A stretch of 7,263 nt of DNA from Chitinophagales bacterium (lineage in GTDB: Bacteria; Bacteroidota; Bacteroidia; Chitinophagales; UBA2359), in assembly GCA_020629335.1 (NCBI GenBank), contig JAHDDN010000270.1, positions 1-7,263 on the forward strand. The letters run 5' to 3'. A program made the translations under genes and the position numbers. Positions 5,320-7,263 of the stretch are shown piece by piece. The number at the start of each line of letters is the position of its first letter. The stretch's first letter is position 1. A model generated the notes under the pieces. It searched no databases. It had not been told where the DNA came from and was given only the letters and a program-made list of their open reading frames with translations.

Positions 5320-6021
5320 TTAACTTTTACAGAATTTGGCTAACATATATTCGCTGAGTCCTGGGAAGTTGTTTTTGAAATGGCCTTTCTCATCTAAAGT
5401 ATCTAAATCTTTTTTAATTAGACGGCGCATTTTTTCTTTATTAAATTTACCTTTTTTGTCTTTGCTATTTTTATAGATAGTTATCCATTTATTTCTTCGG
5501 GCTTCTTTTAAATGTTGGACATTTAAAGCTAGTACTCGATTGAGTTCCTCTTGATATTGATCATTCGTCGAAACTAGTTTGCCCGAAGATTTGTAGTGAA
5601 TTGTTGCAATATGAGCTGGAATGGTGGGGTTTAGTGTAATTGGGAGGACTTTTTTAGAAGTAGGTTTTTGTGTAATTAGAAGATCATCTTCAGATTCTTT
5701 AAAATCAGATTTTCTCGTATCACAATGGCGATCAGCTTTTATTCCACCTACTCCAAGGCAGACTGCAAGAAGGTTTTTAAAATCTAAACGTCTATCTGGC
5801 TTTCCCTCTTTACCATTACAAATTGATCTTTCGCAGTGATGTTCTAATTTGATTTTGCCTTCTTTCAATATTTGTTGACAATAAGCACAGACACCTTTTT
5901 GTTCATTTACTAAGGATGCTCTGAGTCCTTCTTTATCGTCTATTTCGTCAAAGTCTGCATTTTCTGCTTTTATGTATTCTTGGAAAGATGCTGGGGGTAC
6001 AGATTTTCTAATCCATCTCAT
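5320..6021 (-). CDS. ptuB: HNH endonuclease PtuB of a Septu / retron-effector system
   Basis: This 233-residue protein matches the PtuB family (retron-associated HNH endonuclease, TIGR02646-like). It opens with the characteristic MRWIRKS. The nuclease core follows: EQKGVCAYCQQ with Cys45 and Cys48, then KLEHHCERS with His61/His62 as the catalytic HNH histidine region. DFKNLLAVC has Asn83 and Cys88, and RHCDTRK has Cys100. Cys45, 48, 88 and 100 would bind structural zinc. The Lys-rich helical C-terminal half ends FPGLSEYMLAKF, as expected of the family. It presumably cleaves nucleic acid once released or activated within the complex with the partner ATPase. The start codon lies inside the end of ptuA (14-nt overlap), implying translational coupling. 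All expected catalytic residues are present, so it should be active. Confidence 0.88.
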   Translation of the reverse strand: MRWIRKSVPPASFQEYIKAENADFDEIDDKEGLRASLVNEQKGVCAYCQQILKEGKIKLEHHCERSICNGKEGKPDRRLDFKNLLAVCLGVGGIKADRHCDTRKSDFKESEDDLLITQKPTSKKVLPITLNPTIPAHIATIHYKSSGKLVSTNDQYQEELNRVLALNVQHLKEARRNKWITIYKNSKDKKGKFNKEKMRRLIKKDLDTLDEKGHFKNNFPGLSEYMLAKFCKS

Positions 6022-7263
6022 GTTCTAAGTCAAATTTGTGGGCTTCTAATCTTAATTGCATTTCTGATACTAAACTACTGATGTCTGTACCGTCATCCTC
6101 TTTTTCTAATTCTTCTATTTTCTGGATAATAGCTTCTAAAGCTGCTATGTCTTTGGATTCCTTCACTAATTGATCAAATTCATTAATTAGCGCAATGTAT
6201 TCTGCTGGACGATCAGTTGAATCGAATAGATGCATTAGAAGGGTATTGGTATCAACTCCTTTGGTTTTGATTTGGGGTTTGGTTACCTCAAAGTTTTCGC
6301 ATACGAATACGTTTTCGCTATTGACTGAAGAAAGTACTTGCGGAGAATGTGTCGTGATAAAGAATTGTATGTTAGGAAATACTTCTCTTAATACGCCTAT
6401 GATTTTGCGTTGCCAGTTGGGGTGAAGGTGGGCTTCTATTTCGTCTATTAGTACGATGCCACGAGCACCTAAATTCTTAGTGGATGCTTGGTATACTCCT
6501 GAATATGCGATATCAGCAACTAAAGTAATAATTGCTTTTTCTCCTGCAGATTTGATATCTAAATATTCTTTTTTAGTATTACTCCCAACTTCTTGAATTG
6601 TAATCGTAGGTATCAATTGATAACTTCCCTTTTCAATTTGATCTGATTTTATTACATAATCTTTACCATAAATAATTTTCAATGCTGTCTTTACTTTAGT
6701 TCTAATATACTCTAATTTCTTATCAGAATCATATTTTGGATCATCTCTTTTATCTCTTAGTTCTTTTGATTCATATTCATAAAACCACTTTAAAAAATCA
6801 TTAAAACTAAGATCATCTTGATAAAAATTCTCCCATAAAGGGAAAATAGAATTTCGATTATTTTTAACAGAAGTATTAAATTTATAATTGCCCCTTTTAG
6901 CATGATAAAATTTGAGAATAGGAGGATTATCTAAATCACGTACATATCCTCCTAAATCAATATTATTTTCTACTAAATCAATATTTATATTCATATTTAG
7001 CTCAATTCTCATTTTCCCAAAACGTTCTTCTAAATCCGTCTTTAAAGTACAAAAGTCACTATCATACCTAATATCACTATATTCTAAATGTAAGATCCTC
7101 TCCCTTCTTTCTGAATCAACTTCTCCAATAAAAGCCATCAAACACTTCGCAATCGCCTCCAACAAGCTGGTTTTACCTGATGCGTTAGCTCCTATGAATA
7201 GGTTTAGATGATCGTTGAATTCGATTTCTTGGTGGGTGAATCCTTTGTAATTTTGTATTTCTA
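6008..7263 (-). CDS. ptuA: AAA/ABC-type ATPase PtuA of a Septu / retron-effector system (5' end beyond window)
   Basis: The frame stays open to the window edge. The first full codon in view is 7261-7259, giving 417 residues in the window, with probably only about 5-10 missing. The N-terminus reads EIQNYKGFTHQEIEFNDHLN, then Walker A GANASGKT (residues 24-31 as seen). A variable middle region follows, then the ABC signature SAGEK (238-242), Walker B GIVLIDE with Asp273/Glu274, the D-loop-like HLHPNWQ, and the H-loop TTHSPQ with His305. The C-terminus is a charged helical tail (about 350-417). This is the overcoming-lysogenization-defect/SMC-like ATPase architecture of PtuA, the sensor partner of PtuB. 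A TTG at 7165 is not a credible start because it would remove Walker A. Without PtuB next to it, a generic AAA_15/AAA_21 call would be the alternative. Confidence 0.85.
   Translation of the reverse strand, partial: EIQNYKGFTHQEIEFNDHLNLFIGANASGKTSLLEAIAKCLMAFIGEVDSERRERILHLEYSDIRYDSDFCTLKTDLEERFGKMRIELNMNINIDLVENNIDLGGYVRDLDNPPILKFYHAKRGNYKFNTSVKNNRNSIFPLWENFYQDDLSFNDFLKWFYEYESKELRDKRDDPKYDSDKKLEYIRTKVKTALKIIYGKDYVIKSDQIEKGSYQLIPTITIQEVGSNTKKEYLDIKSAGEKAIITLVADIAYSGVYQASTKNLGARGIVLIDEIEAHLHPNWQRKIIGVLREVFPNIQFFITTHSPQVLSSVNSENVFVCENFEVTKPQIKTKGVDTNTLLMHLFDSTDRPAEYIALINEFDQLVKESKDIAALEAIIQKIEELEKEDDGTDISSLVSEMQLRLEAHKFDLEHEMD

Noticed and set aside
6008..7165. TTG at 7165 as the start of the ATPase
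   Set aside because: The frame continues upstream through an intact Walker A (GANASGKT) to the window edge, so the gene starts outside the window.

Overview
The window most likely comes from an AT-rich member of the Bacteroidota, perhaps a Saprospiraceae-like lineage. This rests on three observations. Shine-Dalgarno sequences are absent before the start codons. TAnnTTTG-type -7 promoter boxes lie between the divergent genes. One gene is a fused alpha/beta hydrolase-OsmC protein of the sort common in that phylum. The genus cannot be fixed from sequence reading alone.

Left part (1-1515): one plus-strand alpha/beta hydrolase gene (366-1232) lies between two inverted copies of a 60-bp repeat (1-60 and 1245-1304, one mismatch). 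Its nucleophile-elbow residue appears to be Asn instead of Asp or Ser. The right-hand repeat runs into a longer palindromic intergenic element (1246-1370) and then a further inverted repeat (1370-1459).

Middle part (1516-4754): this is housekeeping-like. A minus-strand fused hydrolase/OsmC peroxidase-like gene (1516-2763) is followed by a minus-strand YkgJ-like cysteine-cluster protein (3007-3507). The latter is divergent from a plus-strand RlmI-type 23S rRNA cytosine methyltransferase (3564-4754). The last two share a 56-bp gap with overlapping opposed promoter boxes.

Intergenic block (4755-5319): no convincing gene. It holds a 32-bp tandem repeat right after the methyltransferase, a second full copy of the palindromic element seen at 1246-1370 (4916-5050), and four hairpins, two of which are inverted relatives of each other with a compensatory base-pair change.

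Right part (5320-7263): a minus-strand pair with a 14-nt overlap. The first gene is an ABC/SMC-like ATPase with Walker A, signature, Walker B and H-loop motifs, whose first few codons lie beyond the window. The second is an HNH endonuclease with a Cys4 zinc site. This is the PtuA-PtuB pair of the Septu anti-phage system, also used as the effector arm of Ec78-type retrons. Whether a reverse transcriptase and msr-msd RNA lie upstream cannot be seen here. The defence pair sits next to a repeat-dense block, which fits an accessory island bordering conserved genes.
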